Shown here: one piece after another, positions 12,807 through 24,873 of the stretch
How positions within the stretch are numbered: position 1 is the stretch's first letter
Layout: every line of letters begins with the position of its first letter
Assembly (NCBI RefSeq): GCF_015832195.1
Contig: NC_052016.1
Span: forward strand, 31,393,129-31,457,128
DNA length: 64,000 bases
Source of the DNA: Motacilla alba alba
Lineage: Eukaryota > Chordata > Aves > Passeriformes > Motacillidae
Direction of reading: 5' to 3'
Notes under the pieces: model-generated
What the model was told of the DNA's origin: nothing
Seen by the model: only the letters and a program-made list of their open reading frames with translations
The model's database searches: none
Position numbers and translations under genes: made by a program

Positions 12807-15800
12807 CTGTTGGTGTATTCAGATAAGCTCGCAGGAAAAATCCTCAAAGGATAACTATTAAAACTTACCACCAAACAAAAAGTAAGATTCAAATGGCATT
12901 ATACAGAGGCCATCTCCAAAAAGCTGGGAGATCCCTTCCCTCTCTTTTTAACACATCACTGCAGCTTTTGCCGAAATAAACACCTGCACCTTCCCTCAGT
13001 CTTCAAATACTACCTGTGTTGCAGGGTGGGCAAGGGTGTGCAGGTTTGCCTGCTACCTTGGCTCACTTAAAGCAAGACCATGCTGCCCTTCAGTCAAATT
13101 TTCCTGATGGATCACCGGAATGTTATGATTCTGGAACTGCACAAGCTCCATGCCATGCATGTCTGCACAAACACAGACAAATCGAGCACTGAGAGGGTAC
13201 AGATGAAGCTGTTGTGAAAAGGCAGGACTGGATATTGGGGTAAGACAAGTCTCAGGCACCAAGGAAGTGGAGAAATTATCCCCCCACATAGGTGGCAAAG
13301 TAATCTGTTTCTTCTACCCTGGGCTGCAAAATGAAGTACAGTTCAAATGGATGGTTCCTAGTGATACCCAGTGCACTGACAGCACTGTATAGCAGGCAAG
13401 GCAAGAGATTTATGACACTTGTGCAAAGTCTGCTTCTTAAAAGGTGTGGGCCAGTTGGCCTCTCCCTCTGAGAAAGAAGCCAGCAGATAACACCCTGCTC
13501 TGGGAGGGAGCTGTCAGCATGTTCACCCTCTGGACATCACACCTCTGCCCTTGCCAGAACTCTCCCTTGTTAGATGCAAGGGACCTGCTTTGGGTTTCAG
13601 GACACTGAATGTCCCCTCATCAGGGGATCAGATGTCCCCTCTTGAGCAAACAGCACCAAGGGAGGTGTCTGAATTTATTGCGCAAGGCAGGTATTTTCTC
13701 TGTGTTCCAAATACGTTTTCTGTATTTTGTACAGGGCTACAGCTACAACAGCAAATCCATAATTCCTGATGAGCTCCATGAACATCTGCTGTATATAAAC
13801 TTTTAAATGGGCATAACTAACCTGCCAGTGCCACTCAAAAGCATGTGAAGAAAGTAGAGAAGGGACTCACAATGCAGCCGACGGCTGGCCTTTCAGAGGG
13901 AGTGGTGGGATTCTCCCCTCACTCTGTATTTTAGGTACAAATGCTTAAGGAAGGAAGAAACAAAAGACAGAAGTCCTATCAATGTCTCTATATTATTTTT
14001 ATCATTTTTTGACATAGGTCTCCAGGCAAATCTGGCACTAGCTTTTATGTGAGATGATGGAGAGCTGATGGGAGATGTCACTATTATTCATTCCTTCTAT
14101 CAACTTCTGCTACGGGAAAAGGTGGGTTCCAGCCCTTTTTCACCTTTTTAAATGTTACATGCTGGGTGGCTGCATCCCATCTGCCTACCAGCCTCATTGG
14201 GGCCCATTGACTCAGCACAGTTTACAGAAGACCCAAACAGTCAATAGGAAAGGGACACATTGCAGAAACAATTGTGACATTGGGCTTAATGAGGTTATTT
14301 AGGAGTTCTCTGCTCAGCCTCCCCAAAATATGCATTTTTCACGAATATAATGGAAGGTAGATGTCCCAAAGATTAGAAAAGGAGATTTAAGAGAAATACA
14401 GCACCATCAAAAGCCTTAACTCCTTTTCAGATGGGATTTTGTAGAGCACGGTGACACAGACAAGTCTCTTCCCTGGGTCAGTACCAATGTAATAATCCAA
14501 CAGAGTGCAAAACAGCTCTGGGCTACGCTTCTAATAAAATATGCAGAGGACCTGACCACCTTATGCAGATATTCACTGAAGAAACAGTGTGCTGTCATGT
14601 AATTACAAGCTGTGGTAATGGTACACAGGGCCCTCCCTAAGGTTGCATGGACAACATTAGCTGTGGCATTTCCTAACTTTTAAGTGTTTGGCTTAGTAAC
14701 ATTAGCATTACAGTAGTGCATTTTCAGTATAATTTCTCAGCGTTTTCCTTAAAAGTCAACTTAAAAGCTGTTCCATGTCACTGCCGAGGCTGGGGCGGCT
14801 TGGCACCTGTGGAGCTGTAATACAGGACTCCACCACTTCAGCCGGCAGCGCCAGCAGCAGCTCTACTAAAACGGCGCTGACGAGGGGATCAACCACTGGA
14901 AGACTGTGAGGACACTTCATTGAGTGATTTGACTGTGTCTTCCTGACAAAGAAATTGCTGAGAGACAGAAGCCCTAAGCTGACCTTCAAGGAGAAGAACA
15001 AAGTACACTGCCACAGGATGAGACTCTTTGGAACCTGGCTCCCCAAACCCGCACATCTTCTGTTGCTTTTGGATTTGCTTCCATTCAGTTGACTCCACGG
15101 ACTGCTGCTCTTCTTGCTTTCTAGCTTACTTAATCCCATGCTATTTCTCCTTCCCTAGACCACAGTCTGGCCCTTACCCCATCGCCCTAAAAGATGCATT
15201 TCCTCAAATACCTCTTCCCCTCTGCTCTACCCAAGGCATCAACATACCCTGAGCACAGAGGAAAGTAAACTGCTTAGCATGGTAAATTAGGCCACGTGGT
15301 GTTTCAGTCTGCCTTAACTAGACCACTCCTTGCAAGACTGTTTAAAACTAACTCGGGTATCATAATTTGCAATCCACAGTGTAGACATATCAAAATGTCC
15401 TTGTTCTCATTTCCACTGCTTGCTGCCATAGCAACCCCTGGTCAAAAGGAAATTTCCATTGATATCAGAAGGAGCAGCACTTCACCCAGGTGAGTTTTTA
15501 CTATGTGGCACATATTTTATTAGCATTTGTTCCTGATACAGAGATCCTCAAATCTCCTATAGCACCTAATGTAGAAAACACTACTGTTAAGTCCTGCTCT
15601 TAGTTGGTCCCCTTCTACTGGAAGCTACAGAAGTCAAGGACCTCCTGCTTTCTACATGAATATCATCCAAGAGCTGATTTGAAGTCTAAATGAATGCAAA
15701 AGGCCAGGAGGAGCTCCAGAAAATGTACATCACCTTCCCCTCTCGAGATTATTATCACAGATTTTAACTCAGATACTTAATGATGATTTCTAGCTTTGCA

Positions 15801-18800
15801 TGGTACCCTCTTGCTTGCTCTTCCTTCATATAAATTATTTCATGTATCAGGGAGATTTAGCCAAAGGATCAATAATTGAAAGCTTAGTCTCGGATCAGTT
15901 GAAAAAAGTTTGCTGTTTGCTATGGAAAAGGCAATCAGTGCTGCAACAAGTTTTCAGACTCATATGTATGACAACCTCTCCGTATGTTGCTACAGAATTG
16001 GAAGAGATCTTTATGAGAACTGCACCTGGATTTGCCATTGGCAAATGGCAGTATTTATGAAAGGAAAAGCCACCAGAACTACTCCTCACCTTCTGACTTC
16101 TATATGAATCACTTAACACCAGCCAAAAGCAGGACAGGGAAATGTCAGAGTACTTACTCCTTTAATGTATATAAAGTATTCTGCAATGCAACTTGTAGTA
16201 CTCGGTACAGCTGACAAGAACTGACATTAATGGCAAATCAACAGATCTGGGTGGCACGGAGAGGAACTTGGTTCCTTTGCAAAGAAGGAGCTCTGTCTAT
16301 TTGAAAAAATGGAATTTAACTGTGTAATCTCAGGATGAGTTGTATAAATATATTCCTCTAGATTTATTGGCTTGTCTTCATAAACAGCTGTGAGTCTGTG
16401 CTTTTTGTTCAGAGATGTAAACCAGCACAGCATGTTGGAGAGGGTGAATACACGGTTATTATTCAGTATGTAAGAAATTAGAGAAAGAGACTGGGAGGTC
16501 CACTTGTTAGAGAAATCAACTCCTTGCTTATCTTTTGGGAAAGCATCCTTCCTAACTTGCACCACTGTGCTCAGTAGGTACCTCTGCATGCTAAAGGGAG
16601 AAAGAGGTACCGTGCCTTGCATCTGGGTCATTTCTGTCATATATGCCATTTGATTTTCTGGGGCAAAACAAACAAGCTTGTTCCTTCCTGCACTGATTAC
16701 CAGAATCAGCCCTCCTCATCCCTCACTTCCCCCCACCCTCCTCCTGCCCCAACTATATGGAATGTCCAGGATTGGCTCCTAAAGCACCTTTTACCTACAA
16801 TGTTCAATTCTCAGTTCCCAAGGCAATTCCTTTGGGAGATTTGTTGACAATAGGGAACTGTAAAGGGAAATATCAGAGTGTCTCCATATTTTTATTCGCT
16901 CAGACAATCCAAATATAATGGCCTAATTTACAGAAGAGCCTCTCTTTTAAAAAAAGGAGAAAATTCTGCAAACTGGTCTATGAGAGACATGTTTCTTCTT
17001 TTGTTTTAGTGCACTACCACCGCAGTAAGATGTGCTGAAAAGTGAGCCATACCCTCCTGGGCATCAGTGCAATCCCCCTGCCTTCACTGGAAAAGCAACA
17101 GTGCAACCTAGGGGAACTCCATAAAACATCTGGTCGAGAAGACATGAGAAGAGCAGGACTCCTGCTTTTCTCCCTCCTCAGCTGCATTGGGTCAAAAAGT
17201 AACATTTTGAAAGAGTGATTTTACAAAAAATTAGGGAAATCTGATCACTGGTTAAAAAGCAGATCAATGAGGATACAATTTTTGCAGGTAACATGTTTTC
17301 TGTACATTTATAAGGAAGTTTATTGTGAAGGCTCACAAAGATTTTTAAACACTTGAAAACATTAATTCTCTACCCTCTATCATGATCCATACTATTGTTA
17401 CCAATTGCATCTCTGCTCCAAAATTAAAATTATTGAATCAGCATCTTGTGTTACAGTCAGCCTATTCTGCTCTGTTCTATTATATCTTATTCTATGATTT
17501 TTGAAAGAAGGATAAGTATCTCAGGATGTCAGGAGGTTTAATTTTCTCTTATATGTTCACGGGTAGACAATTGTAATTCTGATTTGAAGAACTTTGAAGC
17601 GGACGTCTGCCCCACTTCTGTTCTAAATGCTGACGGGAAACATGTTACATATCCCTCTTGCTAACTTTGGTGCTGTCACATAGTCACAAATCTTACTTCC
17701 TGCATTTGGAGGTGATAGGTATTGTGCCTCTGCTTCCAGCCTGTCTTATCTAAAGATGCCTTGTTTCAGGAGGCTTTTCAACATCGAGGGCTCATTCAGG
17801 GCTCAACATCGAGGAAAAATTGTAATTATTTTCATATTCCTCATTCTAGACAAAACCTTTGTAAGAACAACAACATTGCTTGCAATGTGGGGAGCTGTAC
17901 AGCCACAGCATGCCAAAAACATGAGATTGCCACCAAAATAACCCCACTGAGGCCTTTTGTTTTCTCTGTTCAACCATTAGTTTTGTCTCAGGGACAGCTG
18001 CAGAAGGGTCTCTATCTGCACATACCACTTAATCTCTTAGACTTGGATATAAATAGAGTGGGAAGCAAAAACTCAGAGGAGGGTGTAGAGTTCTGACTCT
18101 TTTCTGCAGCAGATATAACCGTCCATCACATTCTTCAGCTGGGTGAAGCCATAAGGGAAGAGGACACAGAGAGGGTTGATTTCCATCTCCAGTCTCTCCA
18201 CAGACAGAGCTGCAGCTTGCACAGTGACTGGAACACGAGCGGCTCAGGAAATGAAGAGTAGCACATCACTCATTTTTCCTGCCTGTTTGCTCCTAATTAT
18301 CTTGCAATACATCTCACTGGTAGTTTTATCATACAGAAAGACAGAAGGTCTTTCTTCTGGTTACAGCACATAATGAATACTTTTAAAATGGCTTGCTATT
18401 CATTCCTGGGAAAACCTCAGTCTCTTTCTCCCTTCCTCAAGCTCACTGCCTCTTCTTCTGGGGTTATTGTTTTGTTTTTGAGGTTTTTTTTGGGGAGGCA
18501 GGATGTCAATACTCTGATAATGTATCCTGATTAAAGGAAAAAACGGGCCAGCAGAGGTGGCTTTCCCTTTCTTTTGATGAGACTGTGGCCACAGTGAAAG
18601 AAGTGTCAACAATCTAAATAATTTAATTTTGTCTAATACAACAACTCTTACAGGCTTGAGCTATGCAGCTCCTGTGTACCCCTTAGTACAAATCAACAGA
18701 ACCACTTTTATACTTGTCTTCCAGTATTTCTCTTCAACCTCAGAGAAACAGAGAATTGCTAGAGGGCAATAAACTCTCATTTCGCCATTGACATTTCTGC

Positions 18801-18888
18801 AATCCATCTCCCTCAGTTGGGAGACCCTTTCATAGATCCGGAACCCCACTAGCATAAGGAAGAATTAGTATAATTAAGAATTAGACTC
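12807..18888. other. Non-coding stretch, no confirmed gene
   Basis: No exon, RNA gene or well-preserved repeat recognised. The longest protein-like open frame is on the minus strand at 16227-16649 (140 codons). It has no recognisable domain and is treated separately as a weak candidate. A short CATTGATATCAGAAGGAGCAG-like piece at 15449-15472 resembles an ancient amniote repeat. Confidence 0.6.
15437..15489. repeat. Possible ancient amniote repeat fragment
   Basis: The sequence around TTTCCATTGATATCAGAAGGAGCAG resembles one half of an old palindromic element found widely in amniotes. Its hallmark is an approximately self-complementary CATTGAAGTCAATGG core flanked by GGGAGCAGGATT. Several other fragments of the same look occur in this window (40035, 44352, 63904). 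I recognise the pattern but cannot name the family with certainty. Confidence 0.3.
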
Positions 18889-18983
18889 AGGGTCTCTAAA
18901 ATGGGAATCATAACAATGACTAACATCACAAGAGTGTTTTCAGAATTAATTCATGTAAGGAAAGCACTTACAAGATAAAAATG
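18889..18983 (+). repeat. MIR-like 3' half
   Basis: TCTCTAAAATGGGAATCATAACAATGAC is followed by a CTAACATCAC(A)AG(A)GTGTTTTCAGAATTAATTCATGTAAGGAAAGCACTTACAAG-type order, broken up here for brevity. This matches the second half of MIR. The key features are the AAAATGGG(A/G)AT block, the T-TG-GAGGATTAA-like step and the GTAAAGCACTT block. The first half is missing. It is non-coding and very old. Confidence 0.55.
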
Positions 18984-18989
18984 TAGGAG

Positions 18990-19085
18990 CTGCCACATCA
19001 GATTAGACCACTACTCCATCTGGTAGAACATCCCATGTGCAACAAACAGCAGCAATTAATGCAGGGTAGCAGAACTAGGGTCCCC
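18990..19085 (+). repeat. Possible ancient CR1/L3-type LINE fragment
   Basis: The order CATCAGATTAGACCAC, then CTCCATCTGGTAGAACATCCC, then a GCAACAAACAGCAGC step resembles an old amniote LINE consensus in which a 'for ... your choice of name' segment reads as GTCCATCTAGCCCAGTATCC. The match is short and diverged, so the assignment is weak. Confidence 0.25.
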
Positions 19086-19480
19086 CCTCTGTGCAGGAAA
19101 AGGGTTCAGTCTAAGAATAGTCAATGGTAGTCCTTGGTAACAGCATTATTTTATTACTTAGGTGAGATATTTAAGCCCCTACTGTCACTAAAAAATAGTT
19201 GTCTTGCAATGAAAGGAAGGAACCAGGCTCATCACGAGCTGGGTACAGTGGCTGTACACCTGCACATTCATTTCTGTGCAGGCCAGTTTCTGAACAAGAG
19301 TTCCTGCTTATCAGTGAGAGAACCTAAAATGATTCTAAAAAATCTCAAGTTTCAGAAAGAGTTATTGAAAAAATGGACAGTAGTATACAAGCACTTCTAA
19401 AATCACTATAAAGACACATACATACATGCACAGATGAACAAGCTGGTTAAAAAAGTAACCTCATCCTCACTGGCTCTACT
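19086..19480. other. Non-coding stretch, nothing recognised
   Basis: An 88-codon plus-strand open frame (19134-19400) crosses this stretch without recognisable features. I regard it as chance. Confidence 0.6.
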
Positions 19481-19558
19481 TTGAGCAGGGTCAGGGTTGG
19501 ACCCAGATGACTTAAGAAGGTTCTTTCTGATTTTTATTATTCCAGGATTCTGTGAATC
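19481..19558 (+). repeat. CR1 LINE 3'-end fragment
   Basis: TTGAGCAGGGTCAGGGTTGGACC and the following GATGAC, a GGTTCTTTCTGA step, TTTTTATTATTCC and GGATTCTGTGAA reproduce the order of a CR1 3' untranslated end. That end normally reads as a GTTGGA(C)TAGATGACCT segment, a CCTTCCAACC segment and ATTCTATGATTCTGTGA. It is about 78 bp, diverged and on the plus strand. CR1 elements are normally 5'-truncated, so a tail-only copy is expected. Confidence 0.65.
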
Positions 19559-20135
19559 CACAATTTTCCAATGATCTCTGTCACTGAACACAAAACAAAT
19601 TGTGATAAACATAATTTTCAAGGCAAATATTATCAGGGAAGTTTCTTGGGATGAGGATAGAAACTCTAGTTCAAAATTAATAGGCTCCCATTCTCCCTCA
19701 CCCACTAGTAGGGTCCTGGTCCTAGTCTTTTCAAAGCTAGTTTCTTTATGAAAAAGTTTCCTAAGGTTTCATTCTCATACTCCAAAACTGCAAATATTTT
19801 CACTGTCTTCTGGCCAGCTCACCTATATAACTCTGCATTCTGCAAGTATCTCCAGACCTTACATCAGTGCCAACATCTGTTGTGTCAAGGGCAATGACAA
19901 TCTTTCTGTGATATTTCACTATCTTAGATGGTTTGACAATCTTATATTAATTCTTACAGATTTTTTCACTTTATGAAACAGGCTTCTCTGAAAAGTAAAT
20001 GGATGGGTTCTGATGAGTTTTTCCTAATTTAAAAACTAGATTTTAAAATTTAGTTTTACTTTTGTATTAATCATGCCGTGTTTAATAGAAACAATCTATA
20101 CAATGCAAAGCCCTCTTGAAAGACAGACACAATAT
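19559..20135. other. Non-coding stretch, nothing recognised
   Basis: No gene or repeat family recognised between the CR1 tail and the pentanucleotide repeat. Confidence 0.6.
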
Positions 20136-20194
20136 GATTCTATTCTATTCTATGCTATGCTATGCTATTCTGTGCTATGCTATGCTATGCTATT
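20136..20194 (+). repeat. (TATTC/TATGC)n pentanucleotide repeat
   Basis: About eleven five-base units alternate in blocks of TATTC and TATGC, with one GTGC interruption near 20171. It is a young simple repeat. Its start after ATATGATTC could mean it seeded in a CR1-like ATTCTATGATTC tail, but no CR1 body is visible upstream. Confidence 0.93.
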
Positions 20195-22337
20195 TCTGCT
20201 TCTGGACAGTGTAATGAAAAAACAAACAAATTGGAAGATAATCTGTGAAAAAACAAAATCCCTCCTAACTGACCGAACCATAAATGAGTCTTAAATTACT
20301 GGGAGTGGATAAAGTATCATCAGTGCCAGATTATTACATAAGAATATGTTAGTAATGTAGCAGCAGTCTAGTCTTTTAAGATGTGAAAGAGCGTTATCTA
20401 ACCTCTCTGCAAAGTTCAGGAAGAGGAGCCATATGTCCAAATAATAATTTTCTTGCTGGTGTTTAACATGTCAGTTTTTTTCAAGGGGCCTATTTCAAGT
20501 TAAAAAAAAAAAAAGGCGTGAAATGTGTTTTGGTTTTTTTTTTCCTTTGGCAAAAGCAGCTCATTTTCAAGCTTGCAAGGAAACAAGAAAAACAAAATCA
20601 AATGTCAAGTAGATTTGCTCTTTGTTGTAATTAATACGCAAGCATTTGCTCGTAGATGGTCCTGAGCCTGAAAACAAGTGTTGCCAGTTGTGATGCTATC
20701 AAAAGTAGTTCTCAGGTCTTTAAAGGGCCAAATGTACAAGGAGTGAAAATCCCAACTTCAACCAGTGGCCCTAGGCCAGTGTCCATCAGCTGAGGGTGTG
20801 ACCACAAAGCAAGGACAGCACGAAGCCCTGTGGCTGAGGACGCGCCATGTGCTTGCAGCACCGGACTCTACCCGAGATGAGACAACAAAGAGAGGTAGGG
20901 AAGACTTCTTCAGAGCAGAAGGAAGGGAATGACTACCTGAAAATAATGAAATTCTAAATCCCCACGCTGTAGATTATATGCATGCATAGTTTCTGGTCGA
21001 GGAAGCTACGTGAGATTTCTCTTTGAGTCAGAGCAATGTAGTGGATAAAAAGGCCCTGTCTAGCCAGGGGGATTTCCTGAGGCCATCACAGACCAGCTCC
21101 ACACGCTGTTAAGAGGCTCGTTTTCATAAGAGTTCTTGTTGCATTTGTATCGCTGGCTCCAGGCCCCTAGAGCTTCAAGTGCCACATCACAGTGCTACAA
21201 GCCCAGTGCTGAATGCTTGGCACATGACCAGGCATCTTTCCTTCCCTCTCTCTGTTCCCTCAAGTCAGCAGGTGGGGCTCCAGGGCCCCATCTTGTTTTG
21301 ATTTGCGTGTGGAATTTTTTTCTTGAGAAGAAAAAAATTAAGACAAAATTTCCCATTGAACATTTGCTATTCTCCTTCTCCCCATGTTGTTCTGTGGAGG
21401 GGTTTGGAGATAAAGAGAGAAAAAAAATAAAAGTTTTTTTTTTTCTTCTTCATCAAAGGAGCTTGGTATTTTTCCTGAAACGGGACCCTGGAAACACTTC
21501 ATCACTGAGGACTACTGGCCTGACATCTGCTCATCTTCACATCAGGATGAATCAGTAACAATTCCAATGAGGTCACCAGGAGTGCTCTGGAAGGCAGCTC
21601 TCCTAGCCGGAGGGAGGGGTCAGCCCTGCCAAGCCAAACTCTTCTGCAGGAGCAGCCAGGGCCCACGCCCCATGCCAGGTCACAGAATGGGTGTAAATGG
21701 ATGCAGGGCAAAGAAAACATAAACCTCTACCAAATCTCCCTGTGAAATAATCATAAAAGTGCTGGAACTCAAATGCTGGAGGGAGGAATTGGACAAAGCC
21801 AGCACCAGAAAAAAGCTCTACCAACAAAAGTGTGTGATACTGGCCAGGATAAGAGAGAACCAGGGCAACATCTATTATTTTGTTACTTATTTTCCCACAC
21901 ACTGATGTCCGATGTGTTATTCTCTCCTATCATTTATGTCACTGCTGGATTTAGCTCTATGGGTTTGAACAATTAATTATTTTCAGATATAGAACTACTC
22001 AATTTTCAAAACTAGTTTGAACTGTAGATTAGTTCTAGATTAAATAATTTAACTACCGATCAGTAGTAGGTGTTTATTCTACATTAAGTTAGCATATAAT
22101 TGAGCAGATATTACTTTTTAAGGTTCCAATGCACTTAATAATTTATAATACTACTACATTGTAAGCTGGCTGAATAACCATCACCTTGGAACACAACAGC
22201 CAACACCTCCAAATTTAATCTCTTCTCCAAAAAGCTTTGTTCATTCTTTTAAATGGTCAGCTACATGGAGAAAGGAAGGAATGTAACCACAAACACTAAG
22301 TAAAGAAAGCTGCTTAACTCTGTGACCATAAGCTCTT
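20195..22337. other. Non-coding stretch, no gene seen
   Basis: Contains A and T runs near 20501-20513, 20530-20540 and 21430-21445. A 140-codon plus-strand open frame (21136-21558) is rich in residues encoded by these runs and lacks recognisable features. No RNA gene or repeat family is recognised. Confidence 0.6.
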
Positions 22338-22430
22338 AGGTTGCTTGACCTTAAAACAAATGCAGTGCCTCGGTTTTTCCATTTCTATGTAACAGTGGTA
22401 CCTAATTAATTGATTGCTATGAACACCATG
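22338..22430 (+). repeat. MIR-like fragment
   Basis: GGTTGCTTGACCTTAAAACAA, then CAGTGCCTCGGTTTTTCCATTTCTATGTAACAG split over the next thirty bases, then GTGGTACCTAATTAATTG. These follow the MIR order of a CTTAACCTC step, GTGCCTCAGTTTCC, TCTGTAAAATGG and a TACCTA step, with substitutions throughout. It is old and non-coding. Confidence 0.45.
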
Positions 22431-22568
22431 CAGTTATTTATAAGATGCTTTTCCGCAAACAACTTGATATTTCACATATTTCAAATGACTTCTCAGAAAA
22501 TCTCTTGAAATGACCCTTAAATTCAAAGAACTATGTGCTCAGGTATTCTGCTAAATCCAGACTCATCC

Positions 22569-22680
22569 TGTGTCTCAGTTTCCCCTACAGCTAAATGCTG
22601 AATATATGACCTCCCTACTTCACAGAAATGCAGGGAAAGCTAAGTCATTAACAATCACTTAGTAATTGCAAATCCTTGGG
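22569..22680 (+). repeat. MIR-like fragment, second copy
   Basis: A clear TGTGTCTCAGTTTCCCC block is followed by a diverged AAATGCTGAATAT step, a GACCTCCCTACTTCACAG block and a later GAAAGCTAAGTCATTAACAATCACTT-like stretch. The order matches the MIR 3' half, about 140 bp after the neighbouring fragment. It is too far from the first copy to be one intact element, so it is a second insertion or a split copy. Confidence 0.45.
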
Positions 22681-24795
22681 CAGAAAGTCTTGGAGAATGC
22701 CTTAACATTAGATACTATGGATAACTGAGGCAGAAGAGGCTCCGAGCTCTCACCATAGGAAGTTTTGAGGTTCATCATATCAGAACCAAAAAGATCTGAA
22801 CTCAGTTTTGCATAGAGCAGCAGCATCTGGGAGCCATGAGGATGAGTTAGGCTTCATTTTCAGGGGAGAGAGAAAGGCTTCAGGCTGCTCCCTCCCATTC
22901 AATTTCTCGTTCACTGTGAGAAGGGCAGGCTGCTTCTGCTCTGCTGTAAACAGGGGCACCACACAGATACCTCCTTTCCAAAAGGAAATGCAAGAGTGAG
23001 AAGAAAAGGTGGATGGAGAAGGGATGAAGGAAGGGCAGATTTCCAGTTTTCATCATAATTTCAGATGTAGCAAAATTACTTTCCAGAAAAGGACAATACT
23101 GGAGATTCATAAACTAAATGGGCTGCTCAAATGCCATATTTAAGTTCAACCAATGATATTATTAAGGGCCAGGAATGATCAGAAGTGTGCAACTGGCCAG
23201 CTGCACTAAATATGGCCTTTATCCTCCTGCAGTGCTTAGGTGGGGACAAAGTGAAATCAAGGCATTGGAGGTTAAGTTCTGAAAGAGAGCAGAGAAACTT
23301 GTCCTCCCCTCTTATTACTGAAGTCTGAAAGACTGCAGACAGAGGACTCATCCTTGGAGAAGCCACAGTGCACATTATGGAAATAAACTCAAAGCCCAGT
23401 CAAAGATTAGCACATCTTTTTCCCTCCAGTTGCCATTGATATGAATGAAGCCCATTCTTGCACTGGCAAAGGGAAAGAAAAGAGGAGTTAATGTCACCCT
23501 CCCTTCTCTAAGTTCTCAGATTTGATGACTACCACATTTCACTATGAAGAAGGCCTTTTTTACTTAAAAGCCCCAAAAGTATACAGAGAAAGTAATTTTC
23601 AAGGTCAGAGGATTGTTCTGACATTTAAGAAATACTAGATCAGAATTTGGCTTTTAAATCTGTAAACCAAAATTACTTCCTGACCTGAGAGACAATCTGC
23701 CAAATTTCTAGCTGACCCTAAGCTCTTCACACTAAACCAAAATTATTAGATATACTGTGTTGTCCAGTTGCACACCTCTGATTTTAAAACTAAATTTTGA
23801 TCAGCCTTAAAAGAACACAGTTTCTGAGACCCTTTATAGCAGTAACACTCAGCCCTTGTCACAGAAACTGAAGAGGCGTTCTTTAATAACTGCTTTAGTA
23901 GAGTTTTTTACTTACTGTTGGAGAATTCAATTACTTAATATACACTAATAAAAATATAAGGAAAATAGAAGCATTTCAGCACACAGAAACCAAAAACCTT
24001 TTATTTTACACCAAGCCTTTGATCCTCCCACCAATCCTGTTGCAATACAAACCAATTTCATTAAATGTTACATCTGACTAGCCAGACTTCTGTGAGATTT
24101 CAAAACTCTGCTAAATCCCTCGGCAAACTGTAAATGGGCTGAGGGGAAGGTTCACAAATTCACAAATAGCACATGCATACAAGTGGACTGTGCAAACAAA
24201 GTTAGCACAACCTTGTTCTGCCAGCTCAACAGAATTTTGTGCAGATAGACAGCATCAAAGGGTCATCCTGTTGCTTAAGATGAGCAAGAGATTGCATTGC
24301 TTCTCCTTGCAGCCTGTTTCTGTCACAACCCATATCCTGCCTGCCTTCCTGGCTCATGTGTGCAAAGTGGGTTGTAAAGTAGTAATTTTATTTTAAATGG
24401 AGGGGCTGTACTTTCTGCTTTGCCTCTTACACCAAAACAGCCAAACCAGTTTTGCTGTTTCAATTCAGCAAGAGAAATGAAAATTTTACTTGTCTTTTCT
24501 GTCTCCTTTTTTTTCAGCAACATTCTGAAAACTTTCAGCCAAAACTGGCAACACCTTAAGATGCAGTCCTGCAAAGGCAGCTGAGCTGAAGAACAAAAAC
24601 CTGATGGAGTGGGAGCAAAGAGGATGCTGTGAAGTTTCTGCTGCTGCCTAAATGCATCCCATATGCACCCATGCTACTTAAATTATGCCAGTTCTTGTAT
24701 GGACTACAATGAGAAATTCTTTCTAACACTGTTTACTAGATTTGTTCCTCCTACTTCAATCGTAGTTGAAATGCAATTGTAATAAATCATCTATT
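22681..24795. other. Non-coding stretch, nothing recognised
   Basis: No gene or intact repeat. A short CATTGATATGAATGAAGCCC piece near 23437 again resembles the ancient palindromic amniote repeat. Confidence 0.6.
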
Positions 24796-24873
24796 TGTTG
24801 GGTGTTTTTTTTGTTTGGGTTTGGGGGTTTTTTTTGTGTGTTGTTTTTTGGGTTTGTTTTTTTTTTTTTTTTT
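24796..24873 (+). repeat. T/G-rich low-complexity tract
   Basis: Runs of eight to eighteen T residues are broken by GGG or GGGGG groups. It is simple sequence with four separated G3+ groups on the plus strand, but the loops between them are too long for a convincing quadruplex. Confidence 0.85.

Noticed and set aside
17466..17503. TTCTATTATATCTTATTCTATGA as a CR1 tail
   Set aside because: The short ATTCTATGA match is not supported by any CR1 sequence upstream. AT-rich chance is as likely.
24796..24873. T/G tract as a G-quadruplex
   Set aside because: The four G3+ groups are separated by loops of up to about twenty T-rich bases, outside the usual rule.
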